From: an uncultured Porphyromonadaceae bacterium
GTDB taxonomy: Bacteria > Bacteroidota > Bacteroidia > Bacteroidales > Muribaculaceae
Length of the DNA stretch: 43,808 nt
Assembly: GCA_947175495.1 (NCBI GenBank)
Contig: CAMWNB010000016.1
Location: forward strand, 1-43,808
Direction of reading: 5' to 3'
Each line of letters starts with the position of its first letter. The stretch's first letter is position 1. The notes under the pieces are model-generated. The model had not been told where the DNA came from, searched no databases, and was given only the letters and a program-made list of their open reading frames with translations. A program made the position numbers and the translations under genes. This document shows, piece after piece, positions 16,601-23,841 of the stretch.

Positions 16601-19075
16601 AACACGGCGGCACCCGTGAAGACGCTGGAGACCACGCAGCTGTCCGACCCCGCCTTCCGCTATTGGTGCGGCTACGGCAGTGCGGGCATATATGGCTCGC
16701 GCCGCATGATGCTGAAGAGCTCCGCCGGCGGCATAACCGTGGCGGAGACGGCAATGGCTGCGCCCACGATGGCCAATGCCGTCATGAGCGACCTTGCCGT
16801 GGAAGACGATAACGACGCCGGACTCGACGAAGTCGTTGCCGTGGCCGGAGCATCCGACAGCGGAACATCCGCCCTGGAGCAACAGTTCGACTTCCGCGAC
16901 GCCGACGTGGCCGAGGCGCTGTGGATGCCTATGCTCGCCACAGAGCCGGACGGCAGTCTTGCGATGGATTTCCGCGTGCCGGATGCCAACACCACATGGC
17001 GCCTGCAGGCCCTTGCGTGGACCGACGACATGCGTGCCGGCACGCTCGTGCGCGATTTCGTGGCCAACCGCCCCGTGATGGTGCAGCCCAACCTGCCCCG
17101 CTTCCTGCGCCGGGGCGACAGCGCCCGCGTGCTGGCTACGGTCTATAACAACAGCGGCTCGGAGGTCGCCATGCACACGGTGGTGGAACTCTTCGACCCT
17201 GCCGACATGCGCGTGCTTGCAACGGCCGAAAGCACCGACACAGTGGCTGCCGACGGCTCGGTGCGTGTGGGCATCGACCTCACCGCCCCGGTCGACGCCA
17301 CCGCCATCGGCTATCGCGTGCGCAGCACCGGCGGCGAATTCGCCGACGGCGAGCAGTCGCTGATACCCATAGAATCCGCGCAGTGCGATGTGGTCGAGAG
17401 CACCACATTCTATCTCAATCCCGGCGATAAGGAGCTGAAACTGAAAGTGCCCTCCGACAAGCGCGGCGTCTACACCCTGCAATATTGCGCTAACCCCTCG
17501 TGGAGCGTGGTAAAGGCCCTCCCCGGCCTGGTCGACTACGACCCCGTGACCACCCCGGGGGCAGTCAGCTCGCTCTTTGCGGCATGCACGGCCCGCGGCA
17601 TCGTGCGCAATGTGCCCATGGTGGCCGAAGCCATCGGAAAGTGGGACAAGGCCGGTCTTGCGTCACGCCTGGAGCAGAACGACGCCCTCAGGATAGCCGC
17701 TCTCAAAGCCACACCCTGGGTGCAGGCCGCGCAGAGCGACAGCGAGCGCATGGCACGGCTCGCATTGCTTCTCGACCCGAAACGCGTCGACGCCGACATC
17801 AACGCGGCCGTTAAGACGCTCTCCTCGCTCGCGGATGCCGACGGCGGTCTGCGCTGGGGCAAATGGAGCACGGAATCATCGCTGTGGGCCACAGAGCTCG
17901 CCCTGCACGACCTCGGCCTGCTGCGTCTCGCAGGCTATCTGCCGGACAACGACAGGCTCATGGCCATGATGCGTGCCGCACTTGCCTGGCAGGACAGGGA
18001 ACACGAGCGCCGCGACCGCAAGGCACTTCCAGACATGGCCTACGCCGTGGTGCGCAGCATGTGGAAAGACGTAGAGCCGTCCGTCTACGGCCGACGCGTG
18101 CTCCAGGCCACCATCCAGGACTGCATCAGAAACTGGCGCACGGCCTCTACGGCGGCCAAGGCCAACATGGCCATTCTGCTCGACATCTACGGCTACTCCG
18201 CCGTGGCCCGCGAGATTCTCTCGTCGGTCGACGAATTTGCGGTGGCCACGCCCTCGCAGGGTGTCAGCTTCCCGTCCGTCAGCAGCATAGGGCAGTACGC
18301 CCCCATGCTCATGGCCTATGGCCGCATCGACCCGCAGTCGGCTCTCATCGACGGCATGCGCCAGTGGCTCGTGGTGCGCGAGCAAGCCACCATGGGCTTC
18401 GGAGCCGCCGACGCCACGCAGCTCGTCGGCGCCATCCTCAACAGCGGCACCCCATGGCACACCGACAACGCCCCCGCATCCGTCACCCTGCGCGGCCGTG
18501 AACTCGACCTCGGCGACGCGCTCGGCTATGGCGGCGAAGCCACCGTGGCCCTCGGAGCGGATGCTGCCGGCGCCACCCTCCGCATAGCTCCGCAGGCCCG
18601 CGTGCCGTCCTATGGCGCTCTTATCAGCAGCTACCGCGCTCTGCCCTCCGAGGTGAAGGCCGCGTCTTGCGACGCCGTGTCCGTGGAGAAGCGTCTCGTG
18701 GCGGTAGGCGACGGCGGTGCGGCGGCCTACGCCGACAGCGTGGCTCTCGGCAGCCGCGTGCGTGTGATGCTCACCCTGCATGTCGCGCGCGACATGCAGT
18801 ACGTCACCATTGTCGACGAGCGTGCCGCAGGCCTCGAGCCCGTCGACCAGACCCCCGGCTATGTCACTTCCGGCGGCGCTGCCTTCTATCGCGAGAACCG
18901 CGATGCCTACACGCAGCTCTTCATCAGCTATCTGCCCAAGGGCACCTATCAGATAAGCTACGACTGCACGGCAGCTTGCGCAGGCACCTTCGCTGCAGGC
19001 CTGGCCACCGTGCAGAGCGCGCCGGCTCCCGCTCTCACAGCCCACTCGGCCGGCGCCACACTCGTGGTCCGCTGA
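13604..19075 (+). CDS. Alpha-2-macroglobulin-like secreted protein
   Basis: An 1823-aa protein of the bacterial alpha-2-macroglobulin superfamily, which elsewhere traps proteases in the periplasm. ATG 13604 begins the signal peptide MKLLKKMLLSLGIAVAG; an ATG 6 nt earlier is also possible. There is no lipobox, unlike E. coli YfhM. After a helical N-terminal part (about 30-310) come MG-type beta-sandwich domains (for example LMPARPIYHPGDTMQW and SDYRMPVFEITDINV). A linker around residues 1040-1095 rich in Ala, Ser and acidic residues could be the bait region. The helical thioester-domain fold follows (about 1300-1620). The thioester Cys-x-x-Gln is absent: around P1318 the chain reads TPGAVSSLFAA. 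Monocistronic, with a hairpin downstream. Confidence 0.85.
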   Translation: MKLLKKMLLSLGIAVAGEMPAVAATAEPDFAHPRKVIADAYATLRSSAGKPDEGAMRVRAMLELYAAGQSIDPDSIFSLISTTADLAAAEPDGSARAMMELMDAELLNVAYMRKRWVYDRLETPDEPLPADIAEWNGAQFRSQISRRAAQACATARQYPASLEAYGAAVEADRLTLLYFPTVADFVADEAVGLLDANDFHAMADSIVAGRCAAAPEGSAPWFYWQVRNIRRSQADDLCARLLDFYKAHSADEYARLALTAALDYDGADDDSAGLIALIEQSLERFPGYWDNNSLRNGLAMLTQPQVFIRYPELVCPGQSFDVAVSARYAAKAGVNIYAITPALLAVRRGVDLQAQMPLQTLSAALAGEASDRKGTIAVSLKDPGAYAVMPTVNGRSYGNNRYWGYPMMVCTPYVPLAFTDCSEQVVAMADFNTGRPVEGVRVFAGNNEATASIPVGTTDKEGLARFRLSRERNYSLSAATPQGQKLFFGNRLTVTSPWRGSDRTERQFNVSLMPARPIYHPGDTMQWVMVADCSADGMLTRAAARSLAARVELLDANSQPVDTLDVLTDAYGRAAGSFAIPADRLTGEYTLRALVSDRVEGVNRVMVSDYRMPVFEITDINVLRDAPARGQVSITGRAVTYSGMPVADARVSADICEAMRWRWWTPSRRLGTVDAATDAAGRFTLVVSPAMLDKADWKDFSAQITVTTAAAETAEATTPFTTGRPYVIRLGGSEYIKALTETILPITAFDGRGEKADLQVRWRLVERDTEKTVAHGTCGTLRPVADLDRVQGGYYKLIVEPVDTALADAAGPQDYTLYNVALNSMPPGLPLLVETTSVETDASGRASFQYGVGENDTWLYAALCVGKEIVEVEVQKRDRGFSHLSLDLPKGSDEGVLKIATVRRGRTYRYSVDITRPSQRALTVSGESFRDRLVPGAEEHWRLRVAAADGKPVEAAVAATMYNHSLDALARLSWPSGFPLGRVWPQMSLNTLGSGTRDGNTAAPVKTLETTQLSDPAFRYWCGYGSAGIYGSRRMMLKSSAGGITVAETAMAAPTMANAVMSDLAVEDDNDAGLDEVVAVAGASDSGTSALEQQFDFRDADVAEALWMPMLATEPDGSLAMDFRVPDANTTWRLQALAWTDDMRAGTLVRDFVANRPVMVQPNLPRFLRRGDSARVLATVYNNSGSEVAMHTVVELFDPADMRVLATAESTDTVAADGSVRVGIDLTAPVDATAIGYRVRSTGGEFADGEQSLIPIESAQCDVVESTTFYLNPGDKELKLKVPSDKRGVYTLQYCANPSWSVVKALPGLVDYDPVTTPGAVSSLFAACTARGIVRNVPMVAEAIGKWDKAGLASRLEQNDALRIAALKATPWVQAAQSDSERMARLALLLDPKRVDADINAAVKTLSSLADADGGLRWGKWSTESSLWATELALHDLGLLRLAGYLPDNDRLMAMMRAALAWQDREHERRDRKALPDMAYAVVRSMWKDVEPSVYGRRVLQATIQDCIRNWRTASTAAKANMAILLDIYGYSAVAREILSSVDEFAVATPSQGVSFPSVSSIGQYAPMLMAYGRIDPQSALIDGMRQWLVVREQATMGFGAADATQLVGAILNSGTPWHTDNAPASVTLRGRELDLGDALGYGGEATVALGADAAGATLRIAPQARVPSYGALISSYRALPSEVKAASCDAVSVEKRLVAVGDGGAAAYADSVALGSRVRVMLTLHVARDMQYVTIVDERAAGLEPVDQTPGYVTSGGAAFYRENRDAYTQLFISYLPKGTYQISYDCTAACAGTFAAGLATVQSAPAPALTAHSAGATLVVR

Positions 19076-19097
19076 CATCCGTTGCGCCCCCATCCGC

Positions 19098-19127
19098 GGC
19101 ATCCGCGAACACCTGTTCGCGGGTGCC
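19098..19127 (+). terminator. Hairpin after the alpha-2-macroglobulin gene
   Basis: GGCATCCGCGAAC (19098-19110) pairs with GTTCGCGGGTGCC (19115-19127), 13 bp with one T-G pair and an ACCT loop, 22 nt past the stop. No T run follows, so it may be an RNA 3'-end stabiliser or a weak terminator. Confidence 0.5.
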
Positions 19128-19219
19128 GCCTGCCATATGGCCGGACAGCTTTGCCGCATCGGTTCCGTCGCCCGCGAAGATTTATAAGAATAAAGAGGGC
19201 TCATGTCACGAATTATTCG

Positions 19220-19227
19220 TAACTTTG
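19220..19227 (+). promoter_or_regulatory. -7 box of the exonuclease-gpmI unit
   Basis: TAACTTTG, 6 nt before ATG 19234 and 12 nt before ATG 19240. Supports a very short leader. Confidence 0.55.
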
Positions 19228-19233
19228 CATGTT

Positions 19234-19890
19234 ATGAAAATGAGCACATTTTCCCTCGCGATAAGCAAGCAGGCTGTAGCCGAGATGGAGCCCGTGGTTT
19301 TCGACGGTCCGGTGACGATTGTCGACACTGCGGAACAGCTCGATGCGGCTCTTGCCGACCTCTGCGCCCACTCGCTTGTGGGCTTCGACACCGAAACAAA
19401 GCCATCATTCAAGAAAGGTTGCGTCAACAAGGTGGCTCTCATGCAGTTGAGCACCGACACGCACAACTATCTCATACGCCTCAACAAGCTCGGCATCCCT
19501 GCCGGGCTTCGCGAGTTTCTGGAGAATCCGGCCATCACCAAGGTAGGACTCTCGGTGCACGACGACTTCAGCGTCATGCGCCGCACCGAGCCGATCGAGC
19601 CACAGGGCTTCATCGAGCTTCAGCACTATGTGCGCGACTTCCACATCGCCGACAGCTCGCTCCAGAAGATATATGCGATAGTGTTCGGCAAGCGCATCTC
19701 CAAGAAACAGCGCCTCACCAACTGGGAGGCCGCCGAGCTCACCGTGTCGCAGCAGCACTATGCCGCCCTCGACTCCTGGGCCTGTCTTCACATCTACCGC
19801 CACCTGCAGGCCGGCAAGTTCGACCCTCAGTCGTCGCCATTCCGCGTGGTGCCCGAACCGGAAGAATCACATGCCGCCGATGAAAATTAA
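19234..19890 (+). CDS. RNase D-like 3'-5' exonuclease (DEDDy)
   Basis: A 218-aa single-domain 3'-5' exonuclease. Motif I is VGFDTETKPSF (D52, E54), motif II GLSVHDDF (D110/D111) and motif III QHYAALDSWACLHIY (Y176, D180), which makes it the DEDDy type. It lacks the HRDC domain of full-length RNase D, so it is likely a stand-alone RNA or DNA trimming enzyme in the cytoplasm. I prefer ATG 19234 because the -7 box sits just upstream; ATG 19240 gives a protein two residues shorter. A long upstream extension in frame has no merit, since it runs through the promoter and the hairpin. Co-transcribed with the next gene, which overlaps its end. Confidence 0.85.
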   Translation: MKMSTFSLAISKQAVAEMEPVVFDGPVTIVDTAEQLDAALADLCAHSLVGFDTETKPSFKKGCVNKVALMQLSTDTHNYLIRLNKLGIPAGLREFLENPAITKVGLSVHDDFSVMRRTEPIEPQGFIELQHYVRDFHIADSSLQKIYAIVFGKRISKKQRLTNWEAAELTVSQQHYAALDSWACLHIYRHLQAGKFDPQSSPFRVVPEPEESHAADEN

Positions 19891-20086
19891 GCGCTCCACC
19901 CTCATTCCCGCCGTGCTGCTGGTCTATCTGGCAGTGATGGCCGCCATCGGCTACAGCGATTACGCCGCGGGGCGCATGTCGGCGCTCTACTATTTCGGCA
20001 TCATCGCCATCACGCTCGTGGTGCTCGTGCTGCTGCATTTCAGCCTCAGGCGGCGCGAAAAATTCAGAGATAACAAAAAACAATAA
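19880..20086 (+). CDS. Small two-helix membrane protein
   Basis: A 68-aa protein (71 aa if ATG 19871 is used) starting inside the end of the exonuclease gene (11-nt overlap). It has two hydrophobic segments (about 7-29 and 37-58) with a short loop YSDYAAGRMS and a basic tail RRREKFRDNKKQ. The positive-inside rule suggests both ends face the cytoplasm. No family is recognised. The overlap and the 21-nt gap to gpmI suggest a single transcript. Confidence 0.7.
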   Translation: MKIKRSTLIPAVLLVYLAVMAAIGYSDYAAGRMSALYYFGIIAITLVVLVLLHFSLRRREKFRDNKKQ

Positions 20087-20107
20087 CAGATACAATTACA
20101 ATACACC

Positions 20108-21625
20108 ATGGCTAAAAAAGCTCTTTTGATCATCCTCGACGGATGGGGCATCGGCAACCATTCCCACAGCGATGCCATCTATAGCACTCCCACTCCCTAC
20201 TGGGACCACCTTCTTGCAACCTATCCCCACTCGCAGCTGCTTGCCGGAGGCGAGGACGTGGGTCTGCCCGACGGCCAGATGGGCAACTCCGAGGTGGGCC
20301 ACCTCAACATCGGCGCAGGCCGCATCGTCTACCAGGACCTTGTGAAAATCAACAAATCCATCGCCGACGGCACCATCCTCAACAACCCCATGATCAAGAA
20401 AGCGTTCGACTACGCCAAGACCACCGGCAAGCGGATGCACTTCATGGGCCTCACCAGCAACGGCGGCGTGCACTCGTCGCTCGACCACATCTTCGCCCTC
20501 TGCGACATCGCCAGGCACTACGGCCTCAGCGACGTGTTCCTCCACTGCTTCATGGACGGCCGCGACACCGACCCCCGCAGCGGCAAAGGATTCATCGAGC
20601 AGCTGCAGGCCCACTGCGAGCAGAGCGCAGGCACCATCGCCAGCATCATCGGCCGCTACTATGCCATGGACCGCGACAAGCGCTGGGAGCGCGTGCGCGT
20701 GGCCTACGATCTTCTCGTGAAGGGCGAGGGCAAGCAGGCCACCGACATGGTCGAGGCCATGCAGCAGAGCTACGACGAAGACGTCACCGACGAATTCATC
20801 AAGCCCATCAACAACGCCAACGTCGACGGCACCATTCAGGAAGGCGACGTGGTGATTTTCTTCAACTACCGCAACGACCGCGCCAAGGAACTCACCGTAG
20901 TGCTCACCCAGCAGGACATGCCCGAGGAAGGCATGCACACCATCCCCGGCCTGCAGTACTACTGCATGACACCCTACGACGCGTCCTTCAAGGGCGTTTA
21001 CATTCTCTTCGACAAGGAGAACGTGGGCAACACCCTCGGCGAATACCTCTCCACGCTCGGCCGCAAGCAGCTGCACATTGCCGAGACCGAGAAATACGCC
21101 CATGTGACGTTCTTCTTCAACGGCGGACGCGAGCAGCCCTACGACGGCGAGGACCGCATCCTCGTGCCTTCGCCCAAGGTGGCCACCTACGACCTCAAGC
21201 CCGAGATGAGCGCACCCGAGGTGAAAGACAAGCTCGTCGAGGCCATCAAGGAAGAAAAGTACGACTTCATCGTGGTCAACTACGCCAATGGCGACATGGT
21301 GGGCCACACCGGCATCTATCCTGCCATCCAGAAGGCCGTAGAGACCCTCGACGTGTGCCTCCACGACACCGTTGAAGCCGCACGCGCCGCAGGCTACGAA
21401 GTGATCATCATTGCCGACCACGGCAACGCCGACAACGCCGAGAACCCCGACGGCACGCCCAACACCGCCCACTCGCTCAATCCCGTGCCCTTCGTCTACG
21501 TCACCGACAACAAGGGTGCCAAGGTGGCCGACGGCCGCCTGGCCGACGTAGCTCCCTCGCTGCTCCACATCCTCGGCGAAAAGCAGCCTGCCGAGATGAC
21601 CGGCAGCGACCTCATAGCCGACTGA
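20108..21625 (+). CDS. gpmI: Cofactor-independent phosphoglycerate mutase
   Basis: A 505-aa glycolytic enzyme interconverting 3- and 2-phosphoglycerate with two manganese ions and no bisphosphoglycerate. The family's alkaline-phosphatase-like core is complete: LDGWGIG at the start, [19 protein letters not shown] with the phosphorylated serine S61, [32 protein letters not shown] and [10 protein letters not shown]. Length is normal for the family. No -7 box precedes it, so it is probably transcribed from the exonuclease promoter. A strong terminator follows. The base composition does not differ from its neighbours. Confidence 0.97.
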   Translation: MAKKALLIILDGWGIGNHSHSDAIYSTPTPYWDHLLATYPHSQLLAGGEDVGLPDGQMGNSEVGHLNIGAGRIVYQDLVKINKSIADGTILNNPMIKKAFDYAKTTGKRMHFMGLTSNGGVHSSLDHIFALCDIARHYGLSDVFLHCFMDGRDTDPRSGKGFIEQLQAHCEQSAGTIASIIGRYYAMDRDKRWERVRVAYDLLVKGEGKQATDMVEAMQQSYDEDVTDEFIKPINNANVDGTIQEGDVVIFFNYRNDRAKELTVVLTQQDMPEEGMHTIPGLQYYCMTPYDASFKGVYILFDKENVGNTLGEYLSTLGRKQLHIAETEKYAHVTFFFNGGREQPYDGEDRILVPSPKVATYDLKPEMSAPEVKDKLVEAIKEEKYDFIVVNYANGDMVGHTGIYPAIQKAVETLDVCLHDTVEAARAAGYEVIIIADHGNADNAENPDGTPNTAHSLNPVPFVYVTDNKGAKVADGRLADVAPSLLHILGEKQPAEMTGSDLIAD

Positions 21626-21648
21626 CCCTCGGGCGCCTGACCTTATAG

Positions 21649-21689
21649 TCCGCATCGGCGCCATCGCACGGAGCCGATGCGGATTTTTT
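21649..21689 (+). terminator. Intrinsic terminator of gpmI
   Basis: Perfect 11-bp stem TCCGCATCGGC (21649-21659) with GCCGATGCGGA (21673-21683), a 13-nt loop and six T. Typical rho-independent terminator 23 nt after the gpmI stop. Confidence 0.92.
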
Positions 21690-21720
21690 ATATTCATCTC
21701 TCCGAAACACACAAAAACAC

Positions 21721-22638
21721 ATGAAAAATAAGTGCATATTGCCGATGTTGGCTGCCATGGCGCTCCTTGCCTCCTGCAACAACGACATATTTATCGACGA
21801 CACGCCGCGCGACGCTGTGGAAGTTGCCATGATAGGCGACGGAGGCACCGCCGAAGTGCCTGTCGTGCGCAAAGGGCTCGAATTCATTAGTTTCGACCAC
21901 TACGACCCCGACAAATTCGTCACCACATACAATCACAACGGCGTAGTGATTCCCAACGAGAGCCCGCTGGACGAAATAGCGCGCATCAACCTCACTTCGC
22001 GTCCCCTCATCTTCGACATCTATGTGGAAGGCGACCGCCTGAGGCTGCACAGCACGGAGTGCACCGAGTATATCGGCTCGCTGGAGCTGCGCCTCGACTA
22101 CGGCTACAAATTGTCGTTCATCACCGTCAATATCGAGCCCGGCTGCCGCCCGGAAATTACGTCTTTCGCTTACGATATGAACCGTCTGGACGACCTCGGA
22201 TCCCGCAGCGACCAGACATTCTCGCTCTCCTACAACAACGGGGGCTCTCTGCCTTCTTCCCTCACCGTGTGGCCTTATCTCAACAGCTTCTGCCGCGCCA
22301 CCCTCGAACCGGACGACATATGGTTCAAATATCATGTCATAGGCGCGCCTCTGCCCCTATATTCCGAAACGGAAGGATGGAAGATCTCCGACAAAGACTA
22401 TGCCCTTAAGACCGGCGTCAACAATGATTTCTCCCTGCCCGGCATCGACCGCATGCTGCAGGTGGTCGTGACTGTCCCGGCAATGTCGCAGGGAACGGTG
22501 CGCACATTTGTCGAGAGCCGTCAGGCCACCGTGCCTTTCTTCATGACCATGCAAAATCCCGTGTCGGGCCGCGAGTTTGATTCCGAGGGTCTCTGCACTG
22601 TAATACAACCTCTGAGCTATGAAGTGGTTATTGACTAA
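21721..22638 (+). CDS. Lipoprotein of unknown function
   Basis: A 305-aa predicted lipoprotein: MKNKCILPMLAAMALLASCNN has a signal peptide and the lipobox LLASC (C19). The remainder looks all-beta, with alternating hydrophobic patterns and no repeats, active-site motif or membrane segment. A run near 60-90 (HYDPDKFVTTYNHNGVV) and the end (VIQPLSYEVVID) have no match I recognise. It overlaps the following PagL-like gene by 20 nt, so the two are translationally linked and probably meet in the outer membrane. No promoter box is visible upstream, although a terminator separates it from gpmI. Confidence 0.75.
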   Translation: MKNKCILPMLAAMALLASCNNDIFIDDTPRDAVEVAMIGDGGTAEVPVVRKGLEFISFDHYDPDKFVTTYNHNGVVIPNESPLDEIARINLTSRPLIFDIYVEGDRLRLHSTECTEYIGSLELRLDYGYKLSFITVNIEPGCRPEITSFAYDMNRLDDLGSRSDQTFSLSYNNGGSLPSSLTVWPYLNSFCRATLEPDDIWFKYHVIGAPLPLYSETEGWKISDKDYALKTGVNNDFSLPGIDRMLQVVVTVPAMSQGTVRTFVESRQATVPFFMTMQNPVSGREFDSEGLCTVIQPLSYEVVID

Positions 22639-23815
22639 GATATTGGCCGTTGCGCTTGCCTCCCTCGCATGCTGCCCGGCAAGCGCCCGCACAGCCGACA
22701 GCATCCCCGCCACTCCTTTGCACTGGCGCGTGGGAGTGGAATTCAGTCCGGCCATGGTGCCGCACACCAACCGCTATCTCAGCGGCGACAACACCGCCGG
22801 CAAAGCCACCGACGCTGCGTTCGCCGGCAGCCTGCGCGGCGATTTCTCGTTCAATCCCGCGTCGCGCAATGGGCGGCTGTACCCCGGCCTGTATCAGGGA
22901 GTGGGCGTGGACGCGCGCAGCTTCAGCGGGAACATGCTCGGCACGCCCGTGTCGGTATATGTCTATCAGGGTGCGCCCGTTGCCCGCCTCGGCCGCAGGC
23001 TGTGGCTGGGCTACGAATGGCAGTTCGGCGCGGCTTTCGGATGGAAGCACCGCAGCGAGATCACCAACGACGCTCCTTTCGGCGAGAACGGCGCCGTAAG
23101 CACCGCGGTCACAGCCCATATGGGCGTGGCGCTGAAGCTGAACTACCGTCTGAACACTCGCTGGCAGCTGATGGCGGGAGTGGAGGCCGTGCATTTTTCC
23201 AACGGCAACACGTCGTATCCCAATGCCGGAGTCAACACCGTCGGTCTCAGCGTGGGCGCCGCCTATTCGCTCTCTCCCGGCGCTGCCGATGCTCCCGCGG
23301 CCCCTGTGGCTGATGCCGAGGCCGATGCCGGCGAGTGGTTCTTCGACATCACTGCCTATGGCGGATGGCGCAAGCGCGGTCTTTCGTTGGCCGGCGAAGG
23401 AGTCATGTGTCCCGGACGCTTTGGTGTGGCCGGCGTGCAGGTGGCTCCGATGCGCAAGTTCAACCGCTGGCTCGCCGCAGGCGCGTCGCTCGACCTGCAG
23501 TTCGACGAAAGCGCCGGGCTCGCACCCTATTGGGTGGAGGGAACCTGGGCCGATCAGGTGCGTTTCCGCCGTCCGCCCTTCGGCAAGCAGCTGAGCGCAG
23601 GCCTTTCGGCCCATGCCGAGCTGACGATGCCCATCTTCTCCATCAACGCCGGTCTCGGCTACGACTTCGTGTGTCCCGACGGCGACCAGCGTTTCTATCA
23701 GTCGCTTGCTCTTAAGGCTTTTGTGACCAGCAATCTGTATCTCAACGCAGGCTATCGCCTCGGACGCTTCCGCGATCCGCAGAACCTGATGCTGGGCGTG
23801 GGTGTCAGATTGTAG
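22619..23815 (+). CDS. PagL/acyloxyacyl hydrolase-like outer-membrane protein
   Basis: A 398-aa outer-membrane beta-barrel candidate with a signal peptide (MKWLLTKILAVALASLACCPASA). A PagL-type motif lies at H192-F-S194-N with PNAGVN downstream. In Pseudomonas PagL, His126, Ser128 and Glu140 form the lipid A 3-O-deacylase triad. Here His and Ser keep their spacing, but the position of the Glu (14 after the His) is N206. The barrel strands are amphipathic, and the protein ends in LMLGVGVRL. It is longer than PagL, as Bacteroidota relatives tend to be. A role in remodelling lipid A acyl chains is inference. The first bases overlap the upstream lipoprotein gene. Confidence 0.7.
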   Translation: MKWLLTKILAVALASLACCPASARTADSIPATPLHWRVGVEFSPAMVPHTNRYLSGDNTAGKATDAAFAGSLRGDFSFNPASRNGRLYPGLYQGVGVDARSFSGNMLGTPVSVYVYQGAPVARLGRRLWLGYEWQFGAAFGWKHRSEITNDAPFGENGAVSTAVTAHMGVALKLNYRLNTRWQLMAGVEAVHFSNGNTSYPNAGVNTVGLSVGAAYSLSPGAADAPAAPVADAEADAGEWFFDITAYGGWRKRGLSLAGEGVMCPGRFGVAGVQVAPMRKFNRWLAAGASLDLQFDESAGLAPYWVEGTWADQVRFRRPPFGKQLSAGLSAHAELTMPIFSINAGLGYDFVCPDGDQRFYQSLALKAFVTSNLYLNAGYRLGRFRDPQNLMLGVGVRL

Positions 23816-23841
23816 ATATAAATAACCAATACATCAACGCT

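Noticed and set aside
13625..17482. Long minus-strand open frame opposite the alpha-2-macroglobulin gene
   Set aside because: No family motif, His/Arg/Gly-rich composition, and no promoter box in the right place. Same reason for 23857-26838 opposite the adhesin-like gene.
18667..19233. In-frame extension upstream of the exonuclease
   Set aside because: It would run through the end of the alpha-2-macroglobulin gene, a 13-bp hairpin and the -7 box. The family motif starts only after ATG 19234.
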